Positions 8,490 to 18,487 of a DNA stretch of 64,000 bases are shown here, in pieces. Positions within the stretch are counted from its first letter, which is position 1, and every line of letters starts with the position of its first letter. The notes below the pieces were generated by a model. That model was not told where the DNA came from. It saw nothing but the letters and a program-made list of their open reading frames with translations, and searched no databases. Made by a program: the position numbers and the translations under genes. Location of the stretch: positions 434,001 through 498,000 of the forward strand of contig NZ_WRXO01000001.1 of NCBI RefSeq assembly GCF_009758125.1, written 5' to 3'. This stretch comes from Chitinophaga oryziterrae (lineage in GTDB: Bacteria; Bacteroidota; Bacteroidia; Chitinophagales; Chitinophagaceae).

Positions 8490-8497
8490 TATTTTTG
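8490..8497 (+). promoter_or_regulatory. -7 element for tgt
   Basis: TATTTTTG matches TAnnTTTG exactly and lies 77 bases before the tgt start. The -33 box is weak. Confidence 0.4.
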
Positions 8498-8574
8498 CCC
8501 CCTGAAAACAGGGGCGTGTTTCATTTTTACCCCACCAGAGGGTGGGCAATGAACACTACCGAACTTGTAAAGAG

Positions 8575-9705
8575 ATGATTTTTGAACTGAAAACAACAGA
8601 CAGCGGCAGCAAAGCGCGTGCAGGAGTGATCACTACCGGCCATGGCGTTATCGAAACACCCATTTTTATGCCGGTAGGTACAGTAGGCAGCGTGAAGGCT
8701 GTAACGCAGGAACAGTTGCGTACAGACATCAATGCTCAGATTATACTGGGTAATACCTATCACTTATACCTCAGACCCGGTCTGGAAGTACTCTCCAAAG
8801 CCGGTGGATTACATAAATTCAATGGCTGGGACCGTCCCCTTTTAACCGATAGCGGTGGTTACCAGGTATTTTCCCTGGCTGCCAACCGTAAAATAAAGGA
8901 AGAAGGTTGCATGTTCCAGTCGCATATAGACGGTTCCCGTCACCTTTTCACACCGGAAAATGTAATGGATATCCAGCGTACCATCGGGGCCGATATCATT
9001 ATGGCCTTCGATGAATGCCCGCCTTACCCTTCCGAATACCGCTATGCAAGAAAATCAATGGAGCTGACCCACCGCTGGTTAGACCGCTGCATCAAACGCA
9101 TGGCCGAAACAGAACCGGCCTATGGGCATGAACAAACCCTGTTCCCCATCGTTCAGGGTAGTACCTATAAAGATCTCCGTACCATCTCTGCTACAGAGAT
9201 CGCTGCCCGCGAATGCGCCGGGAATGCGATCGGTGGCCTTAGCGTAGGGGAACCGGAAGAAGATATGTACGAAATGTGCGGCCTCGTATGCGATATCCTG
9301 CCGGCACATAAACCCCGCTACCTCATGGGAGTGGGCAACCCCTGGAACATATTGGAAAACATTGCATTGGGCGTAGACATGTTCGATTGCGTAATGCCAA
9401 CACGTAACGGTCGTAACGGTATGTTGTTCACCTGGGAAGGTGTCATCAACATCAAGAATAAGAAATTTGCTACCGACTTTACCCCGATAGCAGAAAGTAC
9501 CGATTGCTTTGCCAGCCGCCAGTACTCAAAAGCCTATCTGCGTCACCTGTTTGCTGCCGGGGAAATCCTGGGTATGCAACTGGCCAGCATCCATAACCTG
9601 GCCTTTTACCTGGAACTGGTGAAAGAAGCAAGAAAACAGATACTGGCAGGTACTTTTGCACCATGGAAGGAAAAAATGGTGCCCCAGCTGAAAACAAGGC
9701 TGTAG
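8575..9705 (+). CDS. tgt: tRNA-guanine transglycosylase (queuine tRNA-ribosyltransferase)
   Basis: TGT swaps guanine 34 of tRNAs for Asp, Asn, His and Tyr with the queuosine precursor preQ1. The start at 8575 (MIFELKTTD) gives 376 residues, the usual length, with AAAGAGA just upstream; the in-frame ATG at 8542 adds 11 unlikely residues. The active site is present: Asp92 in DSGGYQVF and the nucleophile Asp271 in MFDCVMPTRNGRNG. The zinc site is unusual: where most bacterial TGTs have C-x-C-x2-C, this one has Thr309, Cys311 and Ser314, while His340 is kept. lptG follows. Confidence 0.95.
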   Translation: MIFELKTTDSGSKARAGVITTGHGVIETPIFMPVGTVGSVKAVTQEQLRTDINAQIILGNTYHLYLRPGLEVLSKAGGLHKFNGWDRPLLTDSGGYQVFSLAANRKIKEEGCMFQSHIDGSRHLFTPENVMDIQRTIGADIIMAFDECPPYPSEYRYARKSMELTHRWLDRCIKRMAETEPAYGHEQTLFPIVQGSTYKDLRTISATEIAARECAGNAIGGLSVGEPEEDMYEMCGLVCDILPAHKPRYLMGVGNPWNILENIALGVDMFDCVMPTRNGRNGMLFTWEGVINIKNKKFATDFTPIAESTDCFASRQYSKAYLRHLFAAGEILGMQLASIHNLAFYLELVKEARKQILAGTFAPWKEKMVPQLKTRL

Positions 9706-9800
9706 GCATCCGGCCAAATGTTATAGAATTGCTAATAGCTTCTTCTTTATAGCATTTCAGGGCCACCCTTTCATATTATTTATTATTTTGCCTATATATT

Positions 9801-10880
9801 ATGACTAAGATCGACTGGTATATATTACGCAAGTTCATAAGTACCTTCATTTATTCACTGTCAATCCTGCTGGTTATCTCTATCGTGATAGATATAACTG
9901 AAAAGATCGATGACTTCATGAACAGTAACCTGTCCTTTTACAGGATAGTGGTAGACTATTACTTTGGTTTTATCCCATATATAGCTGCCCTGTTATTCCC
10001 CCTGTTCATCTTTATATCAGTGATCTTCTTCACCTCTAAAATGGCCTACCGTACAGAGATCGTGGCCATTTTATGCAGCGGCGTCAGCTTCCGCCGCTTC
10101 TTACGCCCTTACTGGGTAGGTGCTTTTTTATTCGGTGGATTATTATGGGCCGGTAACCGCTGGACCGTACCCACCGCCAACCGTATAAGGAACAAATTCG
10201 AAAACGTATATGTAGACAGGAAAAAGGCCCAGGAAAACCTGTATGACAAAACCATGCGTATAGACAGCTTCACGTATGTAACTTTCGGTTCCTACGATCC
10301 TAACTATAAAAGCGGAGGAAACTTCCTACTGGAAGATATCCGCGGGCAGGAGATGGACCTGAAAATGAAGGCCGAGCGTATCGCCTGGGATTCCGTCGCA
10401 GGAAAATGGAAACTCAGCTTAGTGACCATCCGTACCATCAACGGACTGAAAGAACACTGGATCAACAGCCCGGATACGGCTATAAAGATCCCTCTCCGGC
10501 CGGAAGAAATGAAGGAAGAGAAGAATAAAGAGCAGTCAATGACCACTCCGGAACTCAACAAATACATCCACAGGGAAGAACTGAAAGGGGCTGAAGGCCT
10601 CAATGTATTGTACGTAGAACGTTACCGCCGTACCTCTTCTGCTGCCGCCGTAGTCATCCTCACCCTCATCGGTGCCATTATCGCATCCAAGAAAGTAAGG
10701 GGAGGAAGTGGGCTGCACCTGGCAGTAGGGATCGTGATCAGCGCCAGCTATATCATCTTTTTACAGTTTTCCACGGTGTTTTCTATTAAGGCCTCGCTGA
10801 ACCCGCTGCTGGCAGTGTGGATCCCTAATGTGATGTTCGGGATCTTGGCTTTCTGGTTGTATTTCAGGGCGCCTAAATAA
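9801..10880 (+). CDS. LptF/LptG family permease (lipopolysaccharide export)
   Basis: A YjgP/YjgQ-family permease of 359 residues. It has three hydrophobic segments near the N-terminus, a periplasmic jellyroll-like domain in the middle (about residues 130-260) and three segments at the C-terminus. It would work with LptB to lift lipopolysaccharide from the inner membrane into the Lpt bridge. The opening IDWYILRKFISTF is typical. LptF and LptG cannot be separated by eye, so I give no symbol; LptG is more likely from the order next to tgt. The ATG at 9801 is the first in frame. Confidence 0.88.
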   Translation: MTKIDWYILRKFISTFIYSLSILLVISIVIDITEKIDDFMNSNLSFYRIVVDYYFGFIPYIAALLFPLFIFISVIFFTSKMAYRTEIVAILCSGVSFRRFLRPYWVGAFLFGGLLWAGNRWTVPTANRIRNKFENVYVDRKKAQENLYDKTMRIDSFTYVTFGSYDPNYKSGGNFLLEDIRGQEMDLKMKAERIAWDSVAGKWKLSLVTIRTINGLKEHWINSPDTAIKIPLRPEEMKEEKNKEQSMTTPELNKYIHREELKGAEGLNVLYVERYRRTSSAAAVVILTLIGAIIASKKVRGGSGLHLAVGIVISASYIIFLQFSTVFSIKASLNPLLAVWIPNVMFGILAFWLYFRAPK

Positions 10881-11020
10881 AAATTCACATTTCTTTAATA
10901 CATTGCTTACGCAATAAACATATCTTTTAATAATTTGATAGCCAATTGCTTATGATTTTATCAGACTGTACAATCCCTCTTTTACATGATCGGGAACTGT
11001 TAAGTTCATTAACAAATCAT

Positions 11021-11028
11021 TACTTTTG
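11021..11028 (+). promoter_or_regulatory. -7 element for gltA
   Basis: TACTTTTG matches TAnnTTTG exactly. A weak GTT lies 19 bases upstream. The start would fall near 11035, giving a leader of about 40 bases before the citrate synthase ATG at 11075. Confidence 0.5.
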
Positions 11029-11074
11029 ACAATCGATCGATTTTTTGTTACTATTACCAAATCAACAGTTTAAA

Positions 11075-12394
11075 ATGGGGTATATAAAAGAAAAATTCAA
11101 GGTAAAGGCTGATGAGCTCAACGCTGAAGTAAAAGACCTCGTGAAGAACCATGGCACCAGGAAGATAGAAGACGTTACGCTTGCACAGGTTTACCAGGGA
11201 ATGCGTGGTATCACAGGTTTGGTTACAGAAACATCCTTACTGGATGCCAATGAAGGGATCCGTTTCCGTGGTTACTCCATTCCTGAATTACGTGAAAAAA
11301 TGCCAAAGGCGCCAAATGGTGCAGAACCATTGCCGGAAGGTTTATTTTACCTGATGCTGATAGGTGAATTACCTACTGAAGCAGACGTTCAGCATTTATC
11401 CAGCCAGTGGGGCCGCCGTTCACATGTACCCAACCACGTTTTTGATGCTATCGAAGCATTGCCTGTAACCACTCACCCTATGACCATGTTCACAGTAGGG
11501 GTAATGGCCATGCAAACAGAATCTGCTTTTGCAAAAGCCTATGGAGAAGGGATCAATAAAAAAGACTACTGGAGCTATATGTACGACGATGCAATGGACC
11601 TCATTGCCCGTCTGCCACGTGTAGCCGCATATATCTATCGTCGTAAATATAAAGGTGGTAATCATATTCAGCCAAACGGGCTGCTGGACTGGGCTGGTAA
11701 CTTTGCTCACATGCTGGGTTACTCAGACGAAGGGTTCAGAGAACTGATGCGCCTGTACATGACCATTCACGCAGACCATGAAGGTGGTAACGTGAGTGCA
11801 CACACCACCCACCTGGTAGGTTCTGCCCTCAGCGATGCTTACTTATCATTCGCAGCCGGTATGAACGGCCTTGCAGGTCCGCTGCATGGTCTGGCTAACC
11901 AGGAAGTGATCAAGTGGATACTTAGCATGCGCGAAGAACTGGGCGGCGGTATCCCTACCAAAGAACAGATCGCTGATTACGTAAAGAAAACATTGTCAGA
12001 AGGTAAGGTAGTGCCAGGTTATGGTCATGCCGTACTGCGCAAAACAGATCCACGCTTTACTGCTCAGATGGAGTTCGCAAAAAAACACCTCGCAGACGAT
12101 GAACTCGTGAACATCGTTTGGCTGGTATACGAAACAGTACCACCAATCCTGGAAGACCTGGGTAAAGTAAAGAACCCATGGCCTAACGTAGATGCACATT
12201 CCGGGGCCCTGCTGGTACATTACGGAATGGTAGAATACGAATTCTACACCGTACTGTTTGGCGTTTCCCGCGCACTGGGCGTACTGGCTTCCCTCTGTTG
12301 GGACCGTGCATTAGGTTTCTCTCTCGAAAGACCTAAATCCGTTACTACAGAATGGATGAAACAGTTCGTAGAAGGAAAAGTAGAAGCAGAATAA
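11075..12394 (+). CDS. gltA: Citrate synthase, eukaryote-like type
   Basis: Citrate synthase condenses oxaloacetate and acetyl-CoA at the entry to the TCA cycle. This copy is closer to the mitochondrial type than to the E. coli hexamer: [28 protein letters not shown] and [13 protein letters not shown] are all characteristic. The catalytic triad is His271 ([10 protein letters not shown]), His318 (GYGHAV) and Asp373 (NVDAHSG), nearly the same numbering as pig heart (274, 320, 375). The start at 11075 (MGYIKEKFK) replaces an upstream TTG at 11045. The mitochondrial type is usually dimeric and lacks NADH inhibition; that is inferred here. Confidence 0.95.
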   Translation: MGYIKEKFKVKADELNAEVKDLVKNHGTRKIEDVTLAQVYQGMRGITGLVTETSLLDANEGIRFRGYSIPELREKMPKAPNGAEPLPEGLFYLMLIGELPTEADVQHLSSQWGRRSHVPNHVFDAIEALPVTTHPMTMFTVGVMAMQTESAFAKAYGEGINKKDYWSYMYDDAMDLIARLPRVAAYIYRRKYKGGNHIQPNGLLDWAGNFAHMLGYSDEGFRELMRLYMTIHADHEGGNVSAHTTHLVGSALSDAYLSFAAGMNGLAGPLHGLANQEVIKWILSMREELGGGIPTKEQIADYVKKTLSEGKVVPGYGHAVLRKTDPRFTAQMEFAKKHLADDELVNIVWLVYETVPPILEDLGKVKNPWPNVDAHSGALLVHYGMVEYEFYTVLFGVSRALGVLASLCWDRALGFSLERPKSVTTEWMKQFVEGKVEAE

Positions 12395-12424
12395 CTGATA
12401 TACTATCAAATTATAGAAAGGTAA

Positions 12425-14584
12425 ATGGCATATGCTATTTACCTTTTATTTTTGTACCCGAATAATACGATCATCACAACCGTCACTTCCATATTATCCA
12501 ATCCGATAGAGTACCTGAAAGGCGTAGGCCCCCAGAAAGGAGAACTGCTGCGTAAAGAGATCAACCTGCATACTTTCAGAGACCTGCTGGATTATTTTCC
12601 ATTCAGGTACGTAGACCGTACCAAAGTGGAAAAGATCATCAGTCTGCATGCGCAGATGGATTACGTACAGATAAGAGGACGTATCACCCGTCTGGAAGTG
12701 ATGGGAGAGAACCGTGCTAAAAGACTCGTTGCTACCCTCAAAGATGAAACAGGGGAGATGTCACTGATCTGGTTCCAGGGATGGCAGTGGATGGAGAAAT
12801 CATTACAGCTGAATGTGGCCTATCTTGTGTTTGGTAAGCTCTCTCTCTTTAATGGTTACCTGCAGATGTCCCATCCGGAAATGGAACTGCTAACCGGAGA
12901 AACCGTGACCGGCAAACAGTTCCTGGAGCCGGTGTATTATACTACCGAAAAACTGAAAGCCCGCGGCCTTACCGCCAAAGCGATCGGTAAGCTCTCCAAA
13001 AACCTGCTGGAGCAGATGTCGCCGAATGAAATCCAGGAAAACATCCCCAAACCGGTATTAGAGCAATACCGGCTGATGGACCGCTCAAAGGCGTACTTCA
13101 AAATCCATCTTCCTGCGGGAGAAGAAGATGCACAGCAGGCCAGGCGTCGCCTGAAATTCGAAGAACTCTTCCTGGCACAGATCAGGATCTGCCGCCTTAA
13201 AATAAGAAGGCAGCAGTCGTCTCACGGGTTTCTCTTCAACCTCGTCGGCGATACATTCAATACCTTCTATAACGAACACCTGCCCTTTACACTCACGGGT
13301 GCGCAAAAGCGCGTACTGAAAGAGATCCGGCAGGATACCGTAACAGGCCGGCAGATGAACCGCCTGATACAGGGAGATGTGGGTAGCGGTAAAACAATGG
13401 TAGCATTGTTAACCATGCTGCTGGCAGTAGACAATGGCTTCCAGGCCTGTCTCATGGCCCCCACGGAAATATTATCACAGCAGCATTATAAAAGCATTTC
13501 AGAACTATTGGAGAAAATGCCGGTAAGAGTGGCATTGCTCACCGGTAATGTGAAAGGAAAAGCACGTAAACAGATTCTCAAAGACGTGGCATCCGGAGAA
13601 ATCCACTTGCTGATAGGTACACATGCCCTGCTGGAAAACCAGGTGGAATTCCGTAACCTGGGAATGGCAATTGTGGACGAACAACACCGTTTTGGTGTGG
13701 CACAGCGTGCCCGGCTGTGGCAAAAGAACGTCATGCCACCACACATCCTGGTAATGACGGCTACGCCTATCCCGCGAACACTGGCCATGACCGTCTACGG
13801 AGACCTCGATGTTTCCGTGATCGATGAGCTGCCACCCGGCCGTAAACCGATTACTACCGTACATCGTACAGAATTCCAACGCCCCCAGGTAATGGACTTC
13901 ATCAGGGAAGAAATTCAAAAAGGTCGCCAGGCATATATCGTATACCCGTTAATTGAAGAATCGGAAACCCTGGACTACGAAAACCTGATGAAAGGATACG
14001 AAGAAGTGAAAGCCTTCTTCCCGGAACCCAGGTTTTATATCAGCATGGTACACGGACGCCAGCCCGTGGCCATGAAAGAAGCCAACATGCACCGTTTTGT
14101 GACCGGAGATACGCAGATCATGGTGGCTACCACCGTGATAGAGGTAGGTGTAAACGTACCCAATGCATCCGTGATGGTGATTGAGAGTACCGAACGTTTT
14201 GGCCTCTCCCAATTGCACCAGCTGAGGGGCAGGGTAGGCAGGGGAGCGGAACAGTCTTTCTGTATCCTTATGACAGGCAACAAACTGGGTCATGATGGTA
14301 AAGAACGTATACAGGTAATGGTGCAAACCAACGACGGTTTCCTGATTTCAGAAAAGGACATGGAATTACGTGGACCGGGAGATATCGAAGGCACCCGCCA
14401 GAGTGGACTACTTGATCTGAAACTGGCTGATATTGTGGCCGACAGGGCCATTCTGGAAGCCGCCAGAGCCAGCGCAGAGAAAATTTTACAGGAAGATCCT
14501 GATCTTACTATGCCGGAAAATCAGCCCTTACAACAATTTTTGGCTGCACAGCTGGGAAAATCTCAGTGGAGTAAAATTTCCTAA
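12425..14584 (+). CDS. recG: ATP-dependent DNA helicase RecG
   Basis: RecG drives regression of stalled replication forks and branch migration of Holliday junctions. The wedge/OB domain is at the N-terminus (IEYLKGVGPQKGELL, then an OB fold near residues 80-180). The helicase core has Walker A GDVGSGKT (317-324), the DEQH box (418-421), TATPIPRTLAM and QLRGRVGRG. The family's conserved start aligns near residue 23-27, where there is no ATG, GTG or TTG. The ATG at 12425 gives an extension of about 25 residues; TTG at 12452 is the alternative. A TATTTTTG box at 12447-12454 makes the start less certain. Confidence 0.93.
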   Translation: MAYAIYLLFLYPNNTIITTVTSILSNPIEYLKGVGPQKGELLRKEINLHTFRDLLDYFPFRYVDRTKVEKIISLHAQMDYVQIRGRITRLEVMGENRAKRLVATLKDETGEMSLIWFQGWQWMEKSLQLNVAYLVFGKLSLFNGYLQMSHPEMELLTGETVTGKQFLEPVYYTTEKLKARGLTAKAIGKLSKNLLEQMSPNEIQENIPKPVLEQYRLMDRSKAYFKIHLPAGEEDAQQARRRLKFEELFLAQIRICRLKIRRQQSSHGFLFNLVGDTFNTFYNEHLPFTLTGAQKRVLKEIRQDTVTGRQMNRLIQGDVGSGKTMVALLTMLLAVDNGFQACLMAPTEILSQQHYKSISELLEKMPVRVALLTGNVKGKARKQILKDVASGEIHLLIGTHALLENQVEFRNLGMAIVDEQHRFGVAQRARLWQKNVMPPHILVMTATPIPRTLAMTVYGDLDVSVIDELPPGRKPITTVHRTEFQRPQVMDFIREEIQKGRQAYIVYPLIEESETLDYENLMKGYEEVKAFFPEPRFYISMVHGRQPVAMKEANMHRFVTGDTQIMVATTVIEVGVNVPNASVMVIESTERFGLSQLHQLRGRVGRGAEQSFCILMTGNKLGHDGKERIQVMVQTNDGFLISEKDMELRGPGDIEGTRQSGLLDLKLADIVADRAILEAARASAEKILQEDPDLTMPENQPLQQFLAAQLGKSQWSKIS

Positions 14585-14782
14585 CCTCTTTTTACGTTTA
14601 TTATATAATCCACCCCGGTTAACTGGTATAATAAAAGCGCAAACTTTAAACTCCGGCCTGATTTAAGCATCTAAAAATCAGGTGGCCGGTTACAGGGTCT
14701 TTAAATCGTAAATAATGCTAAGGTTGGCGCTGTTATTGCGGTAACAATTGTACCATCATCTGCGTTTATAAGTAATAATAAC

Positions 14783-17700
14783 TTGTTTTCCAGGACAAAA
14801 ATTAAATCTATTCCGTTGAATTTTACTTTCCCTATAGGCTGTTTAGCTTTCGTTTTTTCGCTGTTTACCAGCGAACAGGCTGTGGCACAGGCGCAAACGC
14901 AGACGTTTTATGATAATACGCCTTTGCAGTTCACAGAGAATAAAGGGCAGTGGAGCGGTGACTTTTTATACAAGACAGATATGGGAGGCGGCGCCGCTTT
15001 TTTAAAGCGTACCGGTTTTGTATTTGTACTACAGGATAAAGCCGACTTTGAAAAGCTGACAGAAAGAGTACATGGTCACGCAAATCTCAGCGATACCATC
15101 ATTCACCTCGATCCGTCAGGTGGTTCTTCCTTTAAAGCTGCCAGTTCTGTCACTACTACTGCCGCTTCTGCAGCCGCTCCCCAGCCGGGTGTGATGCCAA
15201 ACGTAAAAGGGCATGCTTATGAAGTAACATTCCTGAACGCGGCTGCCAATCCGCAGATAATACCTGATAAAGCGGCAGATAGTTATGCCAATTATCTCAT
15301 CGGAAATGATAAATCCAAATGGGCCTCTAACGTAAAATCTTATCAGCTCGTTAATTACAAATCATTATATCCTGGTATAGATATGCAGGTGTATTCAGAA
15401 TCATCTGTATTGAAGTATGACCTCATCGTGCAACCTGGTGCAGATCCTTCCCGGATCCTGCTGCAATACACAGGTGTAGATAAAATGGAGATCAAAAAAG
15501 AGCAGCTGGTCATCACTACTTCTGTAGGTACAATCACGGAACAAATGCCTTTTGCTTACCAGTATATTGATAATCAACGTGTATCCGTAAAGGTTTCTTA
15601 TGCGTTAAGTGGTAATAAACTGCATTTTAAGGTGTCTGGTAAATATAATGACGCCTATCCGCTGGTCATAGATCCTTCTTATATCTTCTCCACCGTATCC
15701 GGTTCCAAAGCGGATAACTGGGGTTTTACCGCTACTTATGACGGACAAGGCTGCCTCTATGGAGGTGGTATCGTCTTTGACGTTGGTTATCCTACTACTA
15801 CCGGTGCTTTACAAACTACTTATCAGGGTGGCAGTTTCGATATCGGTATCAGCAAATTCTCTTCCAACGGACGTAGTCTGCTCTATGCTACCTACGTAGG
15901 TGGTAACGGCGCAGAACAGCCGCATAGCCTGTTCGTGGATGCCGCAGGCGAGTTAGTGATCTCCGGAAGAACAACTTCAACTAATTATCCGGTTACTAAT
16001 ACTGTAGGTACCAGGGGCCGCTGGGATATAGCCATCACTAAACTGAATGCAGCAGGTTCCGGTATTGTCGGTTCCCTGATTATTGCCAGTCCGGATGATG
16101 ATGCCGTAAATATCAACGAAGACCGTAAAACAGGTACTTCCGTATTACTGCGTAACTACGGGGATGACGCCCGCAGTGAAGTGGTCATCGATGGTGCCGG
16201 TAATATCTATGTAGCCAGTTGCACACGTTCTGCTAATTTCCCGGTAACATCGGGTGTTTTCCAGCCAACTTTTGGTGGTTCACAGGATGGTGTAGTGATG
16301 AAAATAGATCCTACCTGTAATAACCTGGTATGGGCCAGTTATATCGGAGGCAGCAAAGAAGATGCGGCTTATGTGCTTGCTTTGGATGGCATGAACAGCT
16401 TATATGTGGCAGGAGGTACTGCCAGCAGCGACTTCCCGATAAAAGGCAGTCCAATATACAACAGTTACCGCGGAGGTGTTTGTGATGGTTTTGTTGCTCA
16501 TATTTCTACAGATGGTAAAACGTTATTGCAGAGTACCTATATGGGTTCCAGCAGTGCTGCGGCAGACCAGGTATATGGCGTACAGATGGATGCCAAAGGC
16601 TTTGTTTATATCATGGGTACAACGGAAGGCTCCTGGCCGAGTGTGCAGCCTACCGGCACAACTACTTTTTACAACGATAATTCCAAACAGTTCATTGCCA
16701 AGTTGCAACCCGACCTGTCTGCATTTGTATATACCACTACCTTCGGTAAGGTAGCATCCACGCCAAGTATCTCTCCGGTAGCCTTTCTGGTAGACCGTTG
16801 CGAGAACGTGTATGTATCCGGATGGGGTGGGGGTATCAATACTGCTTTACATTATTCTAATTCCAATACTGCCGGTTTACGTACAAAGAACGCTTTGCAG
16901 AGTACAACTGATAGTCAGGACTTCTACTTTTTCGTATTACAGCGCGATGCTACCGATGTGCTGTTTGCCAGTTACTTTGGTGGTAATGGTACTTACGAAC
17001 ACGTGGATGGTGGTACGAGCCGTTTTGACCGTAACGGTGTAATATACCAGGCAATCTGTGCATGGTGTCCAAGTGGTAACTCCGAATTCAGGCCCCGTTA
17101 CCCGACTACACCGGGTGCGTATTCTACTACCCAGCCTAAAGATTGTAACCTGGGCTGTCTGAAAATTGCGTTTAACCTGGATGGTGTAAAAGCAGGTATC
17201 AAAACAATAGACAGGAAAACGAATTACTGCGTACCTGCCGATATCACTTTTATAGATACTACGGGAACACCTGCAGTGACCTGGACATGGAATTTCGGGG
17301 ACGGTTCTGCCCCTGTATCCGGTACCAGCGATACTATCAAACATACTTATGCTGTTGCAGGGGATTATACGGTGATGCTGGTAAAATGTGATCCTGCCAG
17401 TTGTAATGGTTGTGATACATCCAGACTGTTGCTGCGTATCCGTACAGACGAAGCGAAATTCAATATGACGGCTACCAGGCAACCACCCTGCCAGTCGCTG
17501 AGTTACTTATTTGATCTTATCAGTACACCGCCAAAACCTTATCAGTCCAATTCATTTGTACTTAATTTTGGGGATAATACAGCGCCTGTTACAGTAGGCC
17601 CTGCCAACTTCCCATATGCACACCAATATGCAGTGGAAGGAGTATACAATGCCACGCTGACACTGGTGGACAGCAATTATTGTAATGCACCGCAAACAGA

Positions 17701-18487
17701 TACGGTTACCTTACGTGTAGCCGCTAATGTGGTCCCTTCCTTTGTAGCACCGGACAGTTCCTGCGTACCTGCCACCATTACATTTGAGAATACCAGTAAA
17801 GGCGGTGAAACCTTTGCCTGGGATTTCGGTGATGGCAGTACCTCTACAGATGTAAGCCCTACGCATGTTTACATGAATGCGAATGCTTATACTGTTAGTC
17901 TGATCGTAACAGATAATAATACCTGTAACAAAATAGACAGTATCAAGAAGGTGATAAACGTATTCCCGCCACCAACGGCCGACTTCAACTATTCACCGAC
18001 CAAGCCGGTAGAGAATACGCCAATAAGTTTCCTTAACCAGTCTTCTCCTGATGCAGTCAGCTACATCTGGGAATTCGGTGATGGTAACGGATCTCACGAA
18101 ACCAACCCTGTTTACCAGTATAACAAAACAGGCGTATATGATGTATACCTGATCGCTACTAACCGTACCGGATGTACGGACACCGTACACAAACAGGTAA
18201 GTGCAATTGTAATACCTTTGTTCGATATCCCTTCCGCTTTCTCACCAAACAGGGACGGAGTGAACGATGTATTCCTGGTGAAGGGTTTTGGTATTGCCAA
18301 GTTTAGTATGAAAATATTTAATCGCTGGGGTCAGCTGATGTTTGAATCAAATGATCCTGCTGTAGGATGGAATGGGATCTCCAAGGGAGCCCTTCAGCCT
18401 ATGGATGCATATGCCTATGTAATCAACGTAGAGTTTAGTGACGGCACTACAGCTACCAAAAACGGAAGTGTAACCTTGTTAAGATGA
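14783..18487 (+). CDS. T9SS type B surface protein with beta-propeller and PKD domains
   Basis: A 1234-residue exported protein. After the signal peptide (ending near AVAQAQ) comes a DUF7948-like region starting at FTENKGQWSG. It is followed by SBBP beta-propeller repeats (for example LVWASYIGG and FVYIMGTTEG), then four PKD domains marked by WNFGDG, LNFGDN, WDFGDG and WEFGDG. The last 90 residues form the gliding-motility-type C-terminal domain (FSPNRDGVNDVF, IFNRWGQLMF, GWNG), a type B signal for T9SS export and surface attachment. No ATG begins the reading frame; TTG at 14783 is the only reasonable start, so the start is less certain. It overlaps porP by 4 bases. Adhesion or carbohydrate binding is likely, ligand unknown. 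Confidence 0.88.
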   Translation: MFSRTKIKSIPLNFTFPIGCLAFVFSLFTSEQAVAQAQTQTFYDNTPLQFTENKGQWSGDFLYKTDMGGGAAFLKRTGFVFVLQDKADFEKLTERVHGHANLSDTIIHLDPSGGSSFKAASSVTTTAASAAAPQPGVMPNVKGHAYEVTFLNAAANPQIIPDKAADSYANYLIGNDKSKWASNVKSYQLVNYKSLYPGIDMQVYSESSVLKYDLIVQPGADPSRILLQYTGVDKMEIKKEQLVITTSVGTITEQMPFAYQYIDNQRVSVKVSYALSGNKLHFKVSGKYNDAYPLVIDPSYIFSTVSGSKADNWGFTATYDGQGCLYGGGIVFDVGYPTTTGALQTTYQGGSFDIGISKFSSNGRSLLYATYVGGNGAEQPHSLFVDAAGELVISGRTTSTNYPVTNTVGTRGRWDIAITKLNAAGSGIVGSLIIASPDDDAVNINEDRKTGTSVLLRNYGDDARSEVVIDGAGNIYVASCTRSANFPVTSGVFQPTFGGSQDGVVMKIDPTCNNLVWASYIGGSKEDAAYVLALDGMNSLYVAGGTASSDFPIKGSPIYNSYRGGVCDGFVAHISTDGKTLLQSTYMGSSSAAADQVYGVQMDAKGFVYIMGTTEGSWPSVQPTGTTTFYNDNSKQFIAKLQPDLSAFVYTTTFGKVASTPSISPVAFLVDRCENVYVSGWGGGINTALHYSNSNTAGLRTKNALQSTTDSQDFYFFVLQRDATDVLFASYFGGNGTYEHVDGGTSRFDRNGVIYQAICAWCPSGNSEFRPRYPTTPGAYSTTQPKDCNLGCLKIAFNLDGVKAGIKTIDRKTNYCVPADITFIDTTGTPAVTWTWNFGDGSAPVSGTSDTIKHTYAVAGDYTVMLVKCDPASCNGCDTSRLLLRIRTDEAKFNMTATRQPPCQSLSYLFDLISTPPKPYQSNSFVLNFGDNTAPVTVGPANFPYAHQYAVEGVYNATLTLVDSNYCNAPQTDTVTLRVAANVVPSFVAPDSSCVPATITFENTSKGGETFAWDFGDGSTSTDVSPTHVYMNANAYTVSLIVTDNNTCNKIDSIKKVINVFPPPTADFNYSPTKPVENTPISFLNQSSPDAVSYIWEFGDGNGSHETNPVYQYNKTGVYDVYLIATNRTGCTDTVHKQVSAIVIPLFDIPSAFSPNRDGVNDVFLVKGFGIAKFSMKIFNRWGQLMFESNDPAVGWNGISKGALQPMDAYAYVINVEFSDGTTATKNGSVTLLR

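Noticed and set aside
8542..8574. Longer tgt start at 8542
   Set aside because: The 11 added residues do not resemble TGT, and 8575 has a purine-rich sequence just upstream.
14653..14689. Imperfect hairpin after recG (CCGGCCTGATTT with AAATCAGG and GGCCGG)
   Set aside because: It needs a three-base bulge and lacks a T-run; noted, but not supported as a terminator.
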